In this document: positions 24,857 through 33,807 of the stretch, in pieces | How the letters are laid out: every line of letters starts with the position of its first letter | Numbering within the stretch: the first letter of the stretch is position 1 | Assembly (NCBI RefSeq): GCF_000334455.1 | Contig: NZ_BANX01000008.1 | Span: 186,001 to 250,000, forward strand | DNA length: 64,000 nucleotides | DNA from: Gordonia soli NBRC 108243 | GTDB taxonomy: Bacteria > Actinomycetota > Actinomycetes > Mycobacteriales > Mycobacteriaceae | Reading direction: 5' to 3' | Position numbers and translations under genes: made by a program | The notes under the pieces: model-generated | What the model was told of the DNA's origin: nothing | What the model saw: the letters and a program-made list of their open reading frames with translations, nothing else | The model's database searches: none

Positions 24857-27184
24857 ATGCAGAACTCAACATTCGGCACCGAGTTGCTGCACCGAACCCT
24901 TGCCGGCACAAAACAGAACCCCGGTCCGTTAACGCACGTGTCCGTGATCCCATCGCGCTCAGCAACTTTCGCAGAGTGGCCGGACTGGGTCGCCGATGAG
25001 GTCCGCATGGCGCTGGCAGACAACGGCATCGACCGTCCGTGGCGTCACCAGGTCGAGGCGGCGGATCTCGCCACTTCCGGGCAGCACGTCGCGCTCTCGA
25101 CGGGCACCGCGTCCGGCAAATCGCTCGCGTACCAGCTGCCGATCCTCACGGCGCTGATCAACGATCCGAATTCGACGGCGTTGTATCTCTCGCCCACAAA
25201 GGCATTGGGCGCCGATCAGATCCGTGCGGTGGCGACCACCATCGCCGGCCGGCGTGCATTCAACCATCTGCAGCCGTGCGCTTACGACGGCGACACCGAA
25301 CCGGAGATCCGCCAATGGGCGCGCGCGCATTCGCGATGGATTTTCACCAACCCCGACATGCTGCACATCGGGATCCTGTCGTCGCACGCGAGGTGGCGTC
25401 ACTTCTTCCGACATCTCCGCTACATCGTGATCGACGAAAGTCATCACTATCGGGGTGTCTTCGGTTCGCATACCGCCATGGTTCTCCGCCGTCTACTGCG
25501 GATCTCGCGGTCGGCAGGCGGAAATCCGACGGTCATCGCAGCGAGCGCGACGGCCGCCGATCCGGCCGGCGCGCTCACCCGTCTGATCGGTGAGCCCGCC
25601 GTCGCGGTCACCGAGGACACCTCGCCACGCGGCGAACGCACGGTCGCACTGTGGGAACCGGACTTCCTGCCGTCGGTGGTCGGCGAGAACGGTGCCCCCG
25701 TCCGGCGCTCCGCTGGGGCCGAATCCGCGCGTCTGCTGGCGGATTTCGTGATCGAGGGTGCGCGGACGCTCTGCTTCCTGCGGAGCCGTCGCGGGGTCGA
25801 GATCACCGCGCGGAACGCTCGCGCCCTGCTGGCCGGCACCGCGCCGGAACTGATGGATCGTGTTGCCGCATATCGCGCCGGCTACCTCGCCGACGATCGC
25901 CGACGCCTCGAACGTGCGATCGCCGACGGAGAACTGGTGGGGGTCGCCACCACCAATGCGCTCGAACTCGGTGTGGACATCAGCGGCCTGGACGCGGTGA
26001 TCGTCGGCGGGTACCCCGGCACGGTGGCATCGTTCTGGCAGCAGGCCGGACGTGCAGGGCGGCAGCGTGATTCCGGTGACTCGCTGGTCGTGTTGGTCGC
26101 CAGGGACGACCCGCTCGACACCTATCTGGTGCACCATCCGGCGGCGCTGCTCGACACCCCGGTCGAGGCCACCGTCACGGACCCGGCCAACCCGTACATT
26201 CTGGCCCCACATCTGCTCTGCGCCGCGTCGGAGTTGCCGCTCACCCCGGCCGAGGTCGAGCGCTGGGATGCGGCCGGTGCCGTGGACGATCTCGTCGCGG
26301 AGGGCTTGCTCAAACGGCGCAAGGCCGGCTGGTACGTGGCCGCGGGAGTGGAACCGCACGGCGACATCGACATCCGGGGCGGCATCGGCGGACAGGTGTT
26401 GATCGTCGACCAGACCACGTCGCGGTTGCTCGGCACCGTGGACGCCGGACGCGCCATGTCGACCGTGCACCAGGGTGCACTGCACATCCACCAGGGCGAG
26501 TCGTACGTCGTCGACGAACTCGACCTCGTCGACGGTCTCGCACTCGCGCATCCGGAGGAACCGGACTGGACGACGTCGGCACGGGAGACCACCGACGTCA
26601 CCATCACACGAATCCTGGACGAGCAGCGCCACGGCCCGCTCACGACTGCCCTGGTGGAGGTCGACGTGACCCATCAGGTGGTCGGGTACCTGCGGACGCT
26701 CATCTCCGGCGAGGTGCTGGACGCCGTCGAGCTCGACATGCCGCCGCAAACACTGAGCACCCGGGCGGTGATGTACACGCTGACGCCGGAGGCTCTCGAG
26801 GGTGTCGGTGTGACGGTCGGTCGGTTCCCGGGCGCGCTGCACGCGGCCGAGCACGCGGCCATCGGCATGATGCCGCTCGTGGCGACCTGCGACCGCTGGG
26901 ACATCGGCGGATTGTCGACGAACCTGCATCCCGACACCGGCTTGCCGACGGTCTTCGTCTACGACGGTTACATGGGCGGCGCCGGGTTCGCCGACCGCGG
27001 TTACGAGGCCTTCGGTACGTGGGTGGCGGCGACGCGGGATGCCGTCGCGGACTGCCGATGCGAGACCGGCTGCCCGTCCTGCGTACAGTCGCCGAAGTGT
27101 GGCAACGGTAACGATCCGCTCGACAAAGACGGCGCGGTGAAGGTGCTGAGCCTGCTGTCTCGGCAATACTTGATCGATGCATGA
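24857..27184 (+). CDS. DEAD/DEAH-box helicase with C-terminal DUF1998-type cysteine motif (MrfA/YprA-like)
   Basis: 775 residues. Superfamily 2 helicase motifs run in order: Q-motif region 'WRHQVEAADLA', Walker A STGTASGKSLAYQLP near residue 81, TALYLSPTKALGADQ (Ia), FTNPDMLH, Walker B VIDESHHYRG near 193, ASATAADP (III), then in RecA2 'TTNALELGVDISGLDAVIVGGYPGT' and QQAGRAGRQ (VI). The C-terminal CRCETGCPSC...PKCGNGNDPLDKDGA supplies the four cysteines typical of DUF1998/MrfA helicases, which act in DNA repair. The start is ATG 24857 with AGGAA upstream. It matches Rv3649 by position. Repair is inferred from the family. Confidence 0.92.
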   Translation: MQNSTFGTELLHRTLAGTKQNPGPLTHVSVIPSRSATFAEWPDWVADEVRMALADNGIDRPWRHQVEAADLATSGQHVALSTGTASGKSLAYQLPILTALINDPNSTALYLSPTKALGADQIRAVATTIAGRRAFNHLQPCAYDGDTEPEIRQWARAHSRWIFTNPDMLHIGILSSHARWRHFFRHLRYIVIDESHHYRGVFGSHTAMVLRRLLRISRSAGGNPTVIAASATAADPAGALTRLIGEPAVAVTEDTSPRGERTVALWEPDFLPSVVGENGAPVRRSAGAESARLLADFVIEGARTLCFLRSRRGVEITARNARALLAGTAPELMDRVAAYRAGYLADDRRRLERAIADGELVGVATTNALELGVDISGLDAVIVGGYPGTVASFWQQAGRAGRQRDSGDSLVVLVARDDPLDTYLVHHPAALLDTPVEATVTDPANPYILAPHLLCAASELPLTPAEVERWDAAGAVDDLVAEGLLKRRKAGWYVAAGVEPHGDIDIRGGIGGQVLIVDQTTSRLLGTVDAGRAMSTVHQGALHIHQGESYVVDELDLVDGLALAHPEEPDWTTSARETTDVTITRILDEQRHGPLTTALVEVDVTHQVVGYLRTLISGEVLDAVELDMPPQTLSTRAVMYTLTPEALEGVGVTVGRFPGALHAAEHAAIGMMPLVATCDRWDIGGLSTNLHPDTGLPTVFVYDGYMGGAGFADRGYEAFGTWVAATRDAVADCRCETGCPSCVQSPKCGNGNDPLDKDGAVKVLSLLSRQYLIDA

Positions 27185-27209
27185 CGATCCTCGGGGGGAG
27201 GACAGCGGA

Positions 27210-27728
27210 ATGTCACGCGCCATCACGGCTCCGCGCCGTGCGTTCTTCTTGCTCGCGCGTCCGACCGAGGACACCGACCAGTTGCCCGCGACCATCGGGG
27301 AGAAGGACGTCTTCTACTCCGAGGAAGAAGCGATCGACGCCCTGGACCTGCACTACGCATGGTGCGCCGTCCGGACCGGCGGATACGACTCGGTGGTCAC
27401 CACCGCGCAGTGGTACCTGCAGAGCGCGATGGTCGGGCCGCGGATTCCCCCGGCGCTCGGCGAGGTCTATCTCGCGGTCCAGGACGGCACGACCGGCGAT
27501 TCGTGGGCGGTCGCAGGCGGATTCCTCACCGAGGGCGAGCTGATCCACTGGGCTCCTTTCGTTCACGCTGTCAAAGCCTTCATTCCGGTTGCTCCGGCCA
27601 CCGACGCCTTCGGGCTCGCCTACCGTGGCGACGCGACGGTCTACTTCCATCAGCTCTGGTTCTCGCCGATGCACTCGCGGCGTGTGTACCCGAAGCGGAT
27701 CGTCGTCGACGAGGAGAGCACCGGCTGA
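27210..27728 (+). CDS. Hypothetical protein
   Basis: 172 residues from ATG 27210, chosen because GGGGGGAG at 27193-27200 is a strong ribosome binding site; the frame could start at ATG 27177, overlapping the helicase stop. No signal peptide, membrane span or catalytic motif is evident. Recognisable stretches are 'YSEEEAIDALDLHYAWCAVRTGG', WAVAGGFLTEGELIHWAPFVHA and 'VYFHQLWFSP'. It lies directly after the helicase, 25 bp from its stop, so it is probably co-transcribed. It converges with the Tad operon. I do not recognise the family. Confidence 0.7.
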   Translation: MSRAITAPRRAFFLLARPTEDTDQLPATIGEKDVFYSEEEAIDALDLHYAWCAVRTGGYDSVVTTAQWYLQSAMVGPRIPPALGEVYLAVQDGTTGDSWAVAGGFLTEGELIHWAPFVHAVKAFIPVAPATDAFGLAYRGDATVYFHQLWFSPMHSRRVYPKRIVVDEESTG

Positions 27729-27764
27729 GCCCGGCGGCACCGCCGAGCTCACTCCCGCGACGGG

Positions 27765-28115
27765 TCAGCCCACCGGGCCCGCGCGTGCGTCCGCGGTGGC
27801 CGATCGCAGCCCCAGGCGCCCGAGCCGCACGGGGATCTCGACCCGCACCACCATGTCCTCCCCCGACGCCGCGCACCGCACCACCCGCGCGTCCGCTCGT
27901 TGCTCGTCGGCGATCGACTGCGCCGCCTCGCACGGGCCACGCTCGGCGACAACGTGTTCGATCGCCGCGGCCAGCGCCGCCAGATCCGCCGCCGACTGCG
28001 CCCGGTGTCGGGCGAGCACGGCCGCCCCGACGTAGACCATGAGCACGATGAGCGTCATCAGCCCGGCGATGACCAGCGCGGCCGTCACCGTCGCGAAGCC
28101 CCGTTCGTCGGCCAT
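27765..28115 (-). CDS. TadE-like pseudopilin, Rv3654c family
   Basis: 116 residues from ATG 28115, with GAAGAG upstream; a GTG one codon earlier is possible. The N terminus ADERGFATVTAALVIAGLMTLIVLMVYVG has the short basic-acidic leader, Gly and long hydrophobic helix of type IV prepilin-like proteins. Position +5 after the Gly is Thr where Glu is usual, so processing may be altered. Residues 45-116 form a small exported domain with two cysteines (GPCEAAQ, RCAASG). Last gene of the Tad operon, 26 bp after the TadE gene. M. tuberculosis has the same order (Rv3654c). Confidence 0.82.
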   Translation of the reverse strand: MADERGFATVTAALVIAGLMTLIVLMVYVGAAVLARHRAQSAADLAALAAAIEHVVAERGPCEAAQSIADEQRADARVVRCAASGEDMVVRVEIPVRLGRLGLRSATADARAGPVG

Positions 28116-28141
28116 CACACTCTTCGAGTGGACGACCGTTC

Positions 28142-28552
28142 TCAGCCGGATGGCCGCACCCCAGGGGCGAAACGAACCTGACCTTCACCATCGGGTTCGA
28201 CCGCGGCGACCGCCCGCGCCGACACCTCCATCATCGGCACCAGCGGGACGTCGACGGAGACCTCGACCGTCACCCGATCATCGCTGCGCTGCACCGAGAT
28301 CGACGCGTGGTCGCCGACCATCCGTCGCCCCGCGGACTCGGCTCCCGCATCGCCGGACGCCGACAACCGGGCGACCTCCCGTGCCGCGTCCGTGCAGCGG
28401 ATCTGACTGGTCACCGCCCCCAGGACACCGACCGCCAGCACGATCACCGACACGATCGCCGCGATGGCGAACGCCGCCTCCACCGTGACCATCCCCCGAT
28501 CGTCACGGGCGAGGCGCGCGAGCGGGACGCACCGCGCGACGCGGCGGCTCAT
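28142..28552 (-). CDS. TadE family minor pilin protein
   Basis: 136 residues. The start is ATG 28552, overlapping the stop of the upstream pilin gene by ATGA; the longer open frame upstream is only a shadow of that gene. A DDRGMVTVEAAFAIAAIVSV segment at about 22-41 fits a prepilin cleavage motif G/MVTVE with Glu at +5, followed by the membrane helix. The exported part contains 'CTDAAREVARLSASGD', typical of TadE, and ends in a Val-rich beta region. TadE proteins are pseudopilins needed for Flp pilus assembly. Corresponds to Rv3655c by position. Confidence 0.85.
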   Translation of the reverse strand: MSRRVARCVPLARLARDDRGMVTVEAAFAIAAIVSVIVLAVGVLGAVTSQIRCTDAAREVARLSASGDAGAESAGRRMVGDHASISVQRSDDRVTVEVSVDVPLVPMMEVSARAVAAVEPDGEGQVRFAPGVRPSG

Positions 28553-28908
28553 CCCACCGCGGTGTTCAGGGCCTTGCCGATGATGCCGGTCAACACGTTC
28601 ACGATGTTGTCGCCGGTCACGACCGTGTACAAGATGGCCCCGAAGGCGGCGGCGGCGATGGTGCCGATCGCATACTCGGCGGTGCTCATCCCGGCCTCGT
28701 CCGCGGCGAGTCGGAGCATGGCGCAGCTGAGGACGCGGCGCCATCGCGGACGGGGTGACCTCTTCGGCTGCGGCTGGTCGGCCGCGGCCTGATCGCCCGG
28801 CGGCTCGGCCGCTGCGCGCTCGGCGTTTGCGGGTTCGGCGTTTGCGGGTTGCGCGGGTACCGGCTGGACGCTCGGTGGCGCGGTCTCCGCGGTGATGTTG
28901 TGCGACAT
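28549..28908 (-). CDS. Flp pilin-like protein (DUF4244) with a long N-terminal leader
   Basis: 119 residues from ATG 28908, supported by GAGGAG 6 nt upstream. Residues 1-70 are Pro/Ala/Glu-rich, with a PANAEPANAE duplication from a 15-bp repeat in the DNA, then a basic stretch (RSPRPRWRR). The C-terminal 46 residues are pilin-like: ADEAGMSTAEYAIGTIAAAA fits the Flp consensus G/xxxxEY, with cleavage before MSTAE and Glu at +5, then a hydrophobic helix. This is the likely major pilin. A leader of about 73 residues is unusually long; Flp leaders are usually 10-26. ATGA overlap with the TadE gene. Confidence 0.85.
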   Translation of the reverse strand: MSHNITAETAPPSVQPVPAQPANAEPANAERAAAEPPGDQAAADQPQPKRSPRPRWRRVLSCAMLRLAADEAGMSTAEYAIGTIAAAAFGAILYTVVTGDNIVNVLTGIIGKALNTAVG

Positions 28909-29031
28909 GGATTCTCCTCGATGATCGGGATCGGACCAGGTGTGCGGTCGTACTCTCTCGGACGCACCGGAGGCGCGTCCGGCTCCCATGCCGCGGACAC
29001 CGATCCCCTGCCGTTCGTCACACACCCGTCC

Positions 29032-29634
29032 TCACACGCCGCCCAGCACCGAACCCGCGAGGCCGATCACCACCGGCACGATGCCCAGACAGACGAAGGC
29101 CGGTAGGAAGCAGAGTCCGAGTGGGCCGCTGATCGCGACGCCGGCGCGTTCGGCGGCGGCGAGGGCTGCGTCGTGGGCCCCGTCCCGCGTGGTGTCGGCG
29201 AGTTCGGCGAGGCCGGACGCCATCGACGAGCCCGCCCTCGCCGATCGTCTGGCCATCACCGCCATCGCGTCGAAGTGCTCGTCCACCATGGCCGGGGCGT
29301 CGTCCGAATTGGCTGCGGCCCAAGCACGATCGGGGTCTGCACCGAGGTGTAACAGTTCCGCGGTCCGCGCGAGTGGCACGGCCAACCGGGCGGGCGCGAC
29401 CCGGGCGACGATCTCCGCAGCGGTGCCGGTCGGTAGCCCCGCGCGCAGACACACCGCGAACAGGTCGAAGGCCGCGGCGATCGCAAACGGATCGTCGGGT
29501 CCCGTTCGCTCCGGATCCTGCTCCGCGACAGGCGGTACGCCAGCGACGTCGATCCGACGCAACCACCACGCAGGCGACGGCCAGATCCACAGCGCGGCAG
29601 CGACCATCACGCCTGCACACACCACACCGGTCAC
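29032..29634 (-). CDS. Type II secretion system F domain protein, TadC-like
   Basis: 200 residues. A first hydrophobic segment at residues 3-20 and two near the C terminus ('ISGPLGLCFLPAFVCLGIVPVVIGLAGSVL') flank a helical GspF/T2SSF domain with 'FDLFAVCLRAGLPTGTAAEIVA' and 'MAVMARRSARAGSSMASGLAELA'. It acts as an inner-membrane platform of the Tad apparatus with TadB. The start GTG 29634 overlaps the TadB stop (GTGA). A gap of 123 bp separates it from the pilin gene, which has its own strong ribosome binding site and perhaps its own promoter. Confidence 0.85.
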   Translation of the reverse strand: MTGVVCAGVMVAAALWIWPSPAWWLRRIDVAGVPPVAEQDPERTGPDDPFAIAAAFDLFAVCLRAGLPTGTAAEIVARVAPARLAVPLARTAELLHLGADPDRAWAAANSDDAPAMVDEHFDAMAVMARRSARAGSSMASGLAELADTTRDGAHDAALAAAERAGVAISGPLGLCFLPAFVCLGIVPVVIGLAGSVLGGV

Positions 29635-30440
29635 CGCGCGGTCACCCGGGCGATGATCCGGTCGGACCAGGCGAGTCCTGCCACCGCCAGCGTCGTCCCG
29701 ACCACCAGCAGGATGCCGCCGAGACCACCGCCGAGGAGCACACCGATCGGGTCGGCCCCGATCGCCTGGCCGAGCACGACACCGAGCACCGGGAGTCCGG
29801 CGAGCACCGTCGCGGTCGCCCGCGGACCGGCGAGCCCGGCACGGGTCCGGTCGGCGAAGCGGCGGCGAGCGCTGAGATCGGCTCTGACCGAGCCGATCAT
29901 CTCGACCATCGGCAACCCGTAGCGATCAGCGGTGGTCCAGGCGACGGCGATCCGCTCCCACGACGGTCGGGCGCCGGGACGGACGACCGCGAGATCGTCC
30001 GCGACGTCTCCGCCGAGCTCGGCACGTCCGGCGAGTCGGGTCAGCCCGTCCACCACCTCCCGGTCCGCACTGACGCCACGAGATCGCAGATCGTCGGCCG
30101 CCGCCGAACACGCGCGAGCCGGGGGTGCGCCGACCGAGAGCTCGGCGATCATCACCCCCAGCGCGGTCGCGAGATCGTCGGCTGCTCGCGCTTCGTCGCG
30201 GTCACGTCGTCGACGCCGGAGCCGCGAGACCACCGCCGCGGTGGTGATCGTGGCGGCGATGCCTGCGGCCGGGCCGGCGAGGACGACGACCACAGTCGGC
30301 ACACCGACCGCGAGCAACGGCCCGGCCGGGACGTCGACGACCCGAGTCGTCCGTCCCGACAGATCGTCGAGACGGTGCTGGGCCCGGGTCCTCGGCCACA
30401 GCAGGCAGGCGAGGGCTGCTGCCATGAGCAGGGCGATCAT
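29631..30440 (-). CDS. Type II secretion system F domain protein, TadB-like
   Basis: 269 residues. Two N-terminal helices ('IALLMAAALACLLW' and 'LLAVGVPTVVVVLAGPAAGIAATI'), the T2SSF domain about 90-215 ('LATALGVMIAELSVGAPPARACSAA', 'WERIAVAWTTADRYGLPMVEMIGSVRADL') and two C-terminal helices ('TATVLAGLPVLGVVLGQAIG', 'GGILLVVGTTLAVAGLAW') give the standard TadB layout. It overlaps the ATPase gene by 4 nt (ATGA), so it is translationally coupled. With TadC it should form the membrane platform. Corresponds to Rv3658c by order. Confidence 0.88.
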   Translation of the reverse strand: MIALLMAAALACLLWPRTRAQHRLDDLSGRTTRVVDVPAGPLLAVGVPTVVVVLAGPAAGIAATITTAAVVSRLRRRRRDRDEARAADDLATALGVMIAELSVGAPPARACSAAADDLRSRGVSADREVVDGLTRLAGRAELGGDVADDLAVVRPGARPSWERIAVAWTTADRYGLPMVEMIGSVRADLSARRRFADRTRAGLAGPRATATVLAGLPVLGVVLGQAIGADPIGVLLGGGLGGILLVVGTTLAVAGLAWSDRIIARVTAR

Positions 30441-31633
30441 GTCCGGACTCGTCGGTTCACCACATCGTCCAAGCGTCGCCGGTCACGGAACCCGCTCGAC
30501 CGCAACCAGACCGGGACAGTGGACACCATGCCGTCCGGTCCACGCTCGACCACGGCGATCTCCGTCAGTCCCCGACTCCCGTCAGCGGTACGGGCCACCC
30601 CCAGCACGATTCGTACCGCCGCCGACAACTGGCTGTGCAGCGCGGCACGAGACATGCCGCCGAGTGCCGCGAGTGCTTCCATCCGAGCGGGGACCTCGGC
30701 CGTCGAGTTCGCGTGGAGCGTCCCGGCGCAACCGTCGTGGCCGGTGTTGAGCGCCGACAACAGGTCGATGACCTCGGCGCCACGCACCTCACCCACCACT
30801 ATGCGATCGGGACGCATCCGCAGCGCCTGACGGACCAGCGTGCGCACCGGGACCTCGCCCGCACCTTCGACGTTGGACGTCCGGGCGACCATCCGGACCA
30901 CGTGCGGATGTTCAGGCGCGAGTTCCAGCGCGTCCTCCACGCACAGGATTCGTTCGTGCACACTCATCGCCCCGATCAGGCTGTTGAGCATGGTCGTCTT
31001 ACCCGACCCGGTACCGCCGATGATCAGGAAGGCCAGTCGCGCGTCGAGGATCGCCCGGAGCACCGGGACCGTCTCGGCGGGAATCGATCCGGATGCGATC
31101 AAGTTCTGCAGCGTCTTACCCGCCGGCCGCAGCACCCGCAACGAGATGCAGGTGCCGTCCGTCGCGATGGGCGGGATCACCGCATGCAGGCGCACCGTGT
31201 AGCCGCGTCGCCCGACCTCCGAGAGTTGGCCGTCGACCCATGGCTGCGCATCGTCGAGGCGCCTGCCCGCCCCCAGCGCCAGCCGACCGGCGAGTCGGCG
31301 GACGGCCGCCTCGTCGTCGAAGGTGACGTCGCTGAGTTCCAGGCCCCGACCACGGTCGATCCAGACCCGGTCGGGACCGACCACCAGGATGTCGGCGACG
31401 TCGGGCTCGGCCAACAGGTGCTCGAGCCGCCCGGCCCCGATCAGCTCGGTCTGCAGAAAGCGCAGCGCGGCAAGCAGATCGGTGTCGCCGAGCACTCCGG
31501 CCGCCTCGGCCCGGATCGCTGCTGCGATCACCTCTGCGGTCGGTTCGGCGGCATCGACGGCCAGCCGATCTCGCACGCGATCGAGCAGCGTCGTGTCCAC
31601 CGTGCCCGGCGCCGGGGTCCGCGTCCCGGTCAT
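30437..31633 (-). CDS. tadA: TadA/CpaF family secretion ATPase
   Basis: 398 residues. Hexameric ATPase of the type II/IV secretion superfamily that powers Flp pilus assembly. The N-terminal domain contains 'LADPDVADILVVGPDRVWIDRG'; the NTPase core has Walker A IIGGTGSGKTTMLNSLIG near residue 205, the Asp box 'RILCVEDALELAPEHPHVV', Walker B MRPDRIVVGEVRGAEV near 285 and the His box GHDGCAGTLHANS near 310. It is flanked by ssd upstream and tadB downstream with ATGA overlaps on both sides. Corresponds to Rv3659c. No truncation is seen. Confidence 0.93.
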   Translation of the reverse strand: MTGTRTPAPGTVDTTLLDRVRDRLAVDAAEPTAEVIAAAIRAEAAGVLGDTDLLAALRFLQTELIGAGRLEHLLAEPDVADILVVGPDRVWIDRGRGLELSDVTFDDEAAVRRLAGRLALGAGRRLDDAQPWVDGQLSEVGRRGYTVRLHAVIPPIATDGTCISLRVLRPAGKTLQNLIASGSIPAETVPVLRAILDARLAFLIIGGTGSGKTTMLNSLIGAMSVHERILCVEDALELAPEHPHVVRMVARTSNVEGAGEVPVRTLVRQALRMRPDRIVVGEVRGAEVIDLLSALNTGHDGCAGTLHANSTAEVPARMEALAALGGMSRAALHSQLSAAVRIVLGVARTADGSRGLTEIAVVERGPDGMVSTVPVWLRSSGFRDRRRLDDVVNRRVRT

Positions 31634-32697
31634 CGGTCGGCCATCTCACGGCGACGGGCTTCGGCCGCCCGATGCACCGCCGTCGCCGCGCGCCCGAGCG
31701 GGCTTCGAGCTGTCACCCGTAGACGTCCCGCATCCAGCCGGCCAGCCATCCCCGGGTCGGGCCGGTACGCGGCGAGCAGATCGAGGCCCACGGCATCGGC
31801 GACCTGCGACGCTCGCAGACCACCGGGTGACGGCCCACGGATCGCGAGCCGCGCCTCGAGGTGATCCGGGATGGTCCGGGCAACCAGGGAGCGGGTCGAT
31901 GCACAGCCGGCGACCGTCGGTGCGGACACCACGATCAGCAGGTCGACCGACTCGGCGACCGCACGGACCAGCGGGCCGTCCGACCGTGGCAGGTCGACGA
32001 CCACGCGATCGCCCTGCGCCCGACCGGCATCGATCACCGAGAGGACGGCATCGGGTCCGATCGCGCGCGCATCACCCCGGCGTGGCGCGAGCACGGACAA
32101 CCGGTCGTCGAGTCCGATGACCGCGCTGTGCAGCGCGGACCCACTGACGGTGCCGCCCTCGAGAGTCAGGTCCTGCCAACGCAACCCGGTGCGGTCCTCG
32201 ACCCCGAGCATCAGGTCGAGACCCGGTCCGAGCTCATCGGTGTCCAGCAACAGGACACCGTGGCCGGCATCCGCGGTGATCATGGCGGTGGCTGCCGCGA
32301 GTGTGCTCGCGCCCGCTCCCCCGTGACCTCCGATCACCGCGACCGCGCCACCCGGTGATCCGCGTGGCGCCCGCAACCCGCTCAGCGTGTGCACGAGCGC
32401 GGACTCGTCGGCGGGGAGAACGGCACCGCTGTCGGCGCCGAGCTCGACGGCCATCCGCCAGATCACGGCCGGCGCATCGACATCGCCGACGACCACCACG
32501 CCGGATCGTCGGGGCATCCGTTGCGCCGACAGGACCGGCACCGACTCCGCATCGACCATCACCGCCCGCGACCGCACCCACTCGCGGCGACACGCTCGGG
32601 GATCCGCGGTGAGCATCCGATAGCCGGCCGCCGCGGCGCAGCGCGCCACCTCGTCGCGGACCGCGGGGCCGACCAGGGCCAGGACGTCGTCGGGCAT
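31630..32697 (-). CDS. ssd: Septum-site-determining/TadZ-like P-loop protein (Ssd)
   Basis: 355 residues, first gene of the Tad operon. Residues 1-115 form a receiver-like domain. A deviant P-loop of the MinD/ParA family lies near residue 122 (VIGGHGGAGASTLAAATA): the usual K(G)GxGKT is GGAGAST, so the signature Lys and Gly-Lys-Thr are changed. 'LLLDTDELGPGLDLMLG' and 'DRVVVDLPRSDGPLVRAVAES' are the remaining switch motifs. TadZ/CpaE proteins place Tad machines in the cell; the M. tuberculosis homologue Rv3660c is named Ssd for its effect on septation. The start is ATG 32697; no Shine-Dalgarno is obvious. Confidence 0.88.
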   Translation of the reverse strand: MPDDVLALVGPAVRDEVARCAAAAGYRMLTADPRACRREWVRSRAVMVDAESVPVLSAQRMPRRSGVVVVGDVDAPAVIWRMAVELGADSGAVLPADESALVHTLSGLRAPRGSPGGAVAVIGGHGGAGASTLAAATAMITADAGHGVLLLDTDELGPGLDLMLGVEDRTGLRWQDLTLEGGTVSGSALHSAVIGLDDRLSVLAPRRGDARAIGPDAVLSVIDAGRAQGDRVVVDLPRSDGPLVRAVAESVDLLIVVSAPTVAGCASTRSLVARTIPDHLEARLAIRGPSPGGLRASQVADAVGLDLLAAYRPDPGMAGRLDAGRLRVTARSPLGRAATAVHRAAEARRREMADR

Positions 32698-32835
32698 GGA
32701 GCGATTCTGCTGCCGTCGAGCAGGCCCGCGGGTTCGGTGATCGGGATCTGTGGATTGATCTCGGGTTGGGGATGAACCGGAACCGGAGTGGCGCCCGCCG
32801 ACCCGAGGCTAGCTCGAATTCCGGCCCGGACCCGA

Positions 32836-33807
32836 CTACGCCCCGTGCAGCGGGAGCACGACCTCACAGGGCACCCGGACCGGATGTGCCGGGTCGAGCG
32901 CGTTGAGAACCATGTACGCCGTCCGGCGAGACCCGGCGATGGCCAGGTGATCGCTGTAGTCCTGCGCGCACGTGTCCTGCACGACGATGTTGCGGACCTG
33001 CTGTCCGGGCCGTCCGGCCACCTGCCCGCTGGTGTAGGGCACGACGATCTCGTCGTAGCGGGTGGAGATGTTGGTGTAGCGGATACCGCTCACATACGGC
33101 GATCCGCCGCTCCAGATCGCCTTGTTCATCGCCGACCCGGCCATCATCTGACCGCACGCACCGCAGATGGGCAGGTCCGCGCCGCGCAACAGGGGTTGGG
33201 TGAGACCGGAGATCGGACTGTCGGCGAACGAGCCGCGCCACAGCGGGGCGAGGGACACGTAGTTCGAGACCTTCGAGGCTCCGCCCAGATACTTGATGTA
33301 GTACGTCGGCAGATAGGTGCCCTGTGAATGACCGACGATGTCGACCGAGGTGGCGCCGGTCGCCGCGAGCACCCGGTCGACGTATCGGGCGAGCTGAGCC
33401 CCCGACACCTGCATGCGGGTCATCCCACCGATCGCGGACACCGGCCAGGGCGCGCCGGGGATCGCACCGTAGGTCGGGGCGAAGACGCAGTAGCCGCGGT
33501 TGGACAGCATCCCGACGTACGCGCCCCAGTTGGTCTGCTGCGATCCGCCGGTCCCGTGCAGGAGGATCACCGGTCGCGGATGCTCGGCGCTCGGTCGACA
33601 GCTGAAGTCGTTGGACCCCGGCAGTGAGCCGCCGGGGTGGGTGAGTTCGGCCGGGATGCCGGAGAAGAAGCCGAAGGTCTCGGGTAGCGGACGGTCGGTT
33701 CCGGGCGCCGCGTGGGCGGCTCCGAATCCGGTGATCGACCCCACGGCCAGCGCGACGCCGACGGCGACCACGCCGAGCCCGCGACGGATTCTGTTGTTCA
33801 TCGCCAT
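32836..33807 (-). CDS. Secreted triacylglycerol lipase/esterase, alpha/beta hydrolase
   Basis: 323 residues from ATG 33807, placed 5 nt after GGAGG; a second ATG two codons later is equally placed for secretion. Signal peptide: MNNRIRRG, hydrophobic VVAVGVALAVGSITGFGA, cleavage after AHA near residue 32. The mature enzyme has the oxyanion motif PVILLHGTGGS near 80, the lipase pentapeptide in DIVGHSQGTYLP near 160 (nucleophile Ser), and a late 'YSDHLAIAGS' with the probable catalytic His. Cysteines in FSCRPSAEHP, GYCVF, ICGACG and DTCAQD suggest disulfides. Likely hydrolyses host or storage lipids outside the cell. Confidence 0.88.
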   Translation of the reverse strand: MAMNNRIRRGLGVVAVGVALAVGSITGFGAAHAAPGTDRPLPETFGFFSGIPAELTHPGGSLPGSNDFSCRPSAEHPRPVILLHGTGGSQQTNWGAYVGMLSNRGYCVFAPTYGAIPGAPWPVSAIGGMTRMQVSGAQLARYVDRVLAATGATSVDIVGHSQGTYLPTYYIKYLGGASKVSNYVSLAPLWRGSFADSPISGLTQPLLRGADLPICGACGQMMAGSAMNKAIWSGGSPYVSGIRYTNISTRYDEIVVPYTSGQVAGRPGQQVRNIVVQDTCAQDYSDHLAIAGSRRTAYMVLNALDPAHPVRVPCEVVLPLHGA

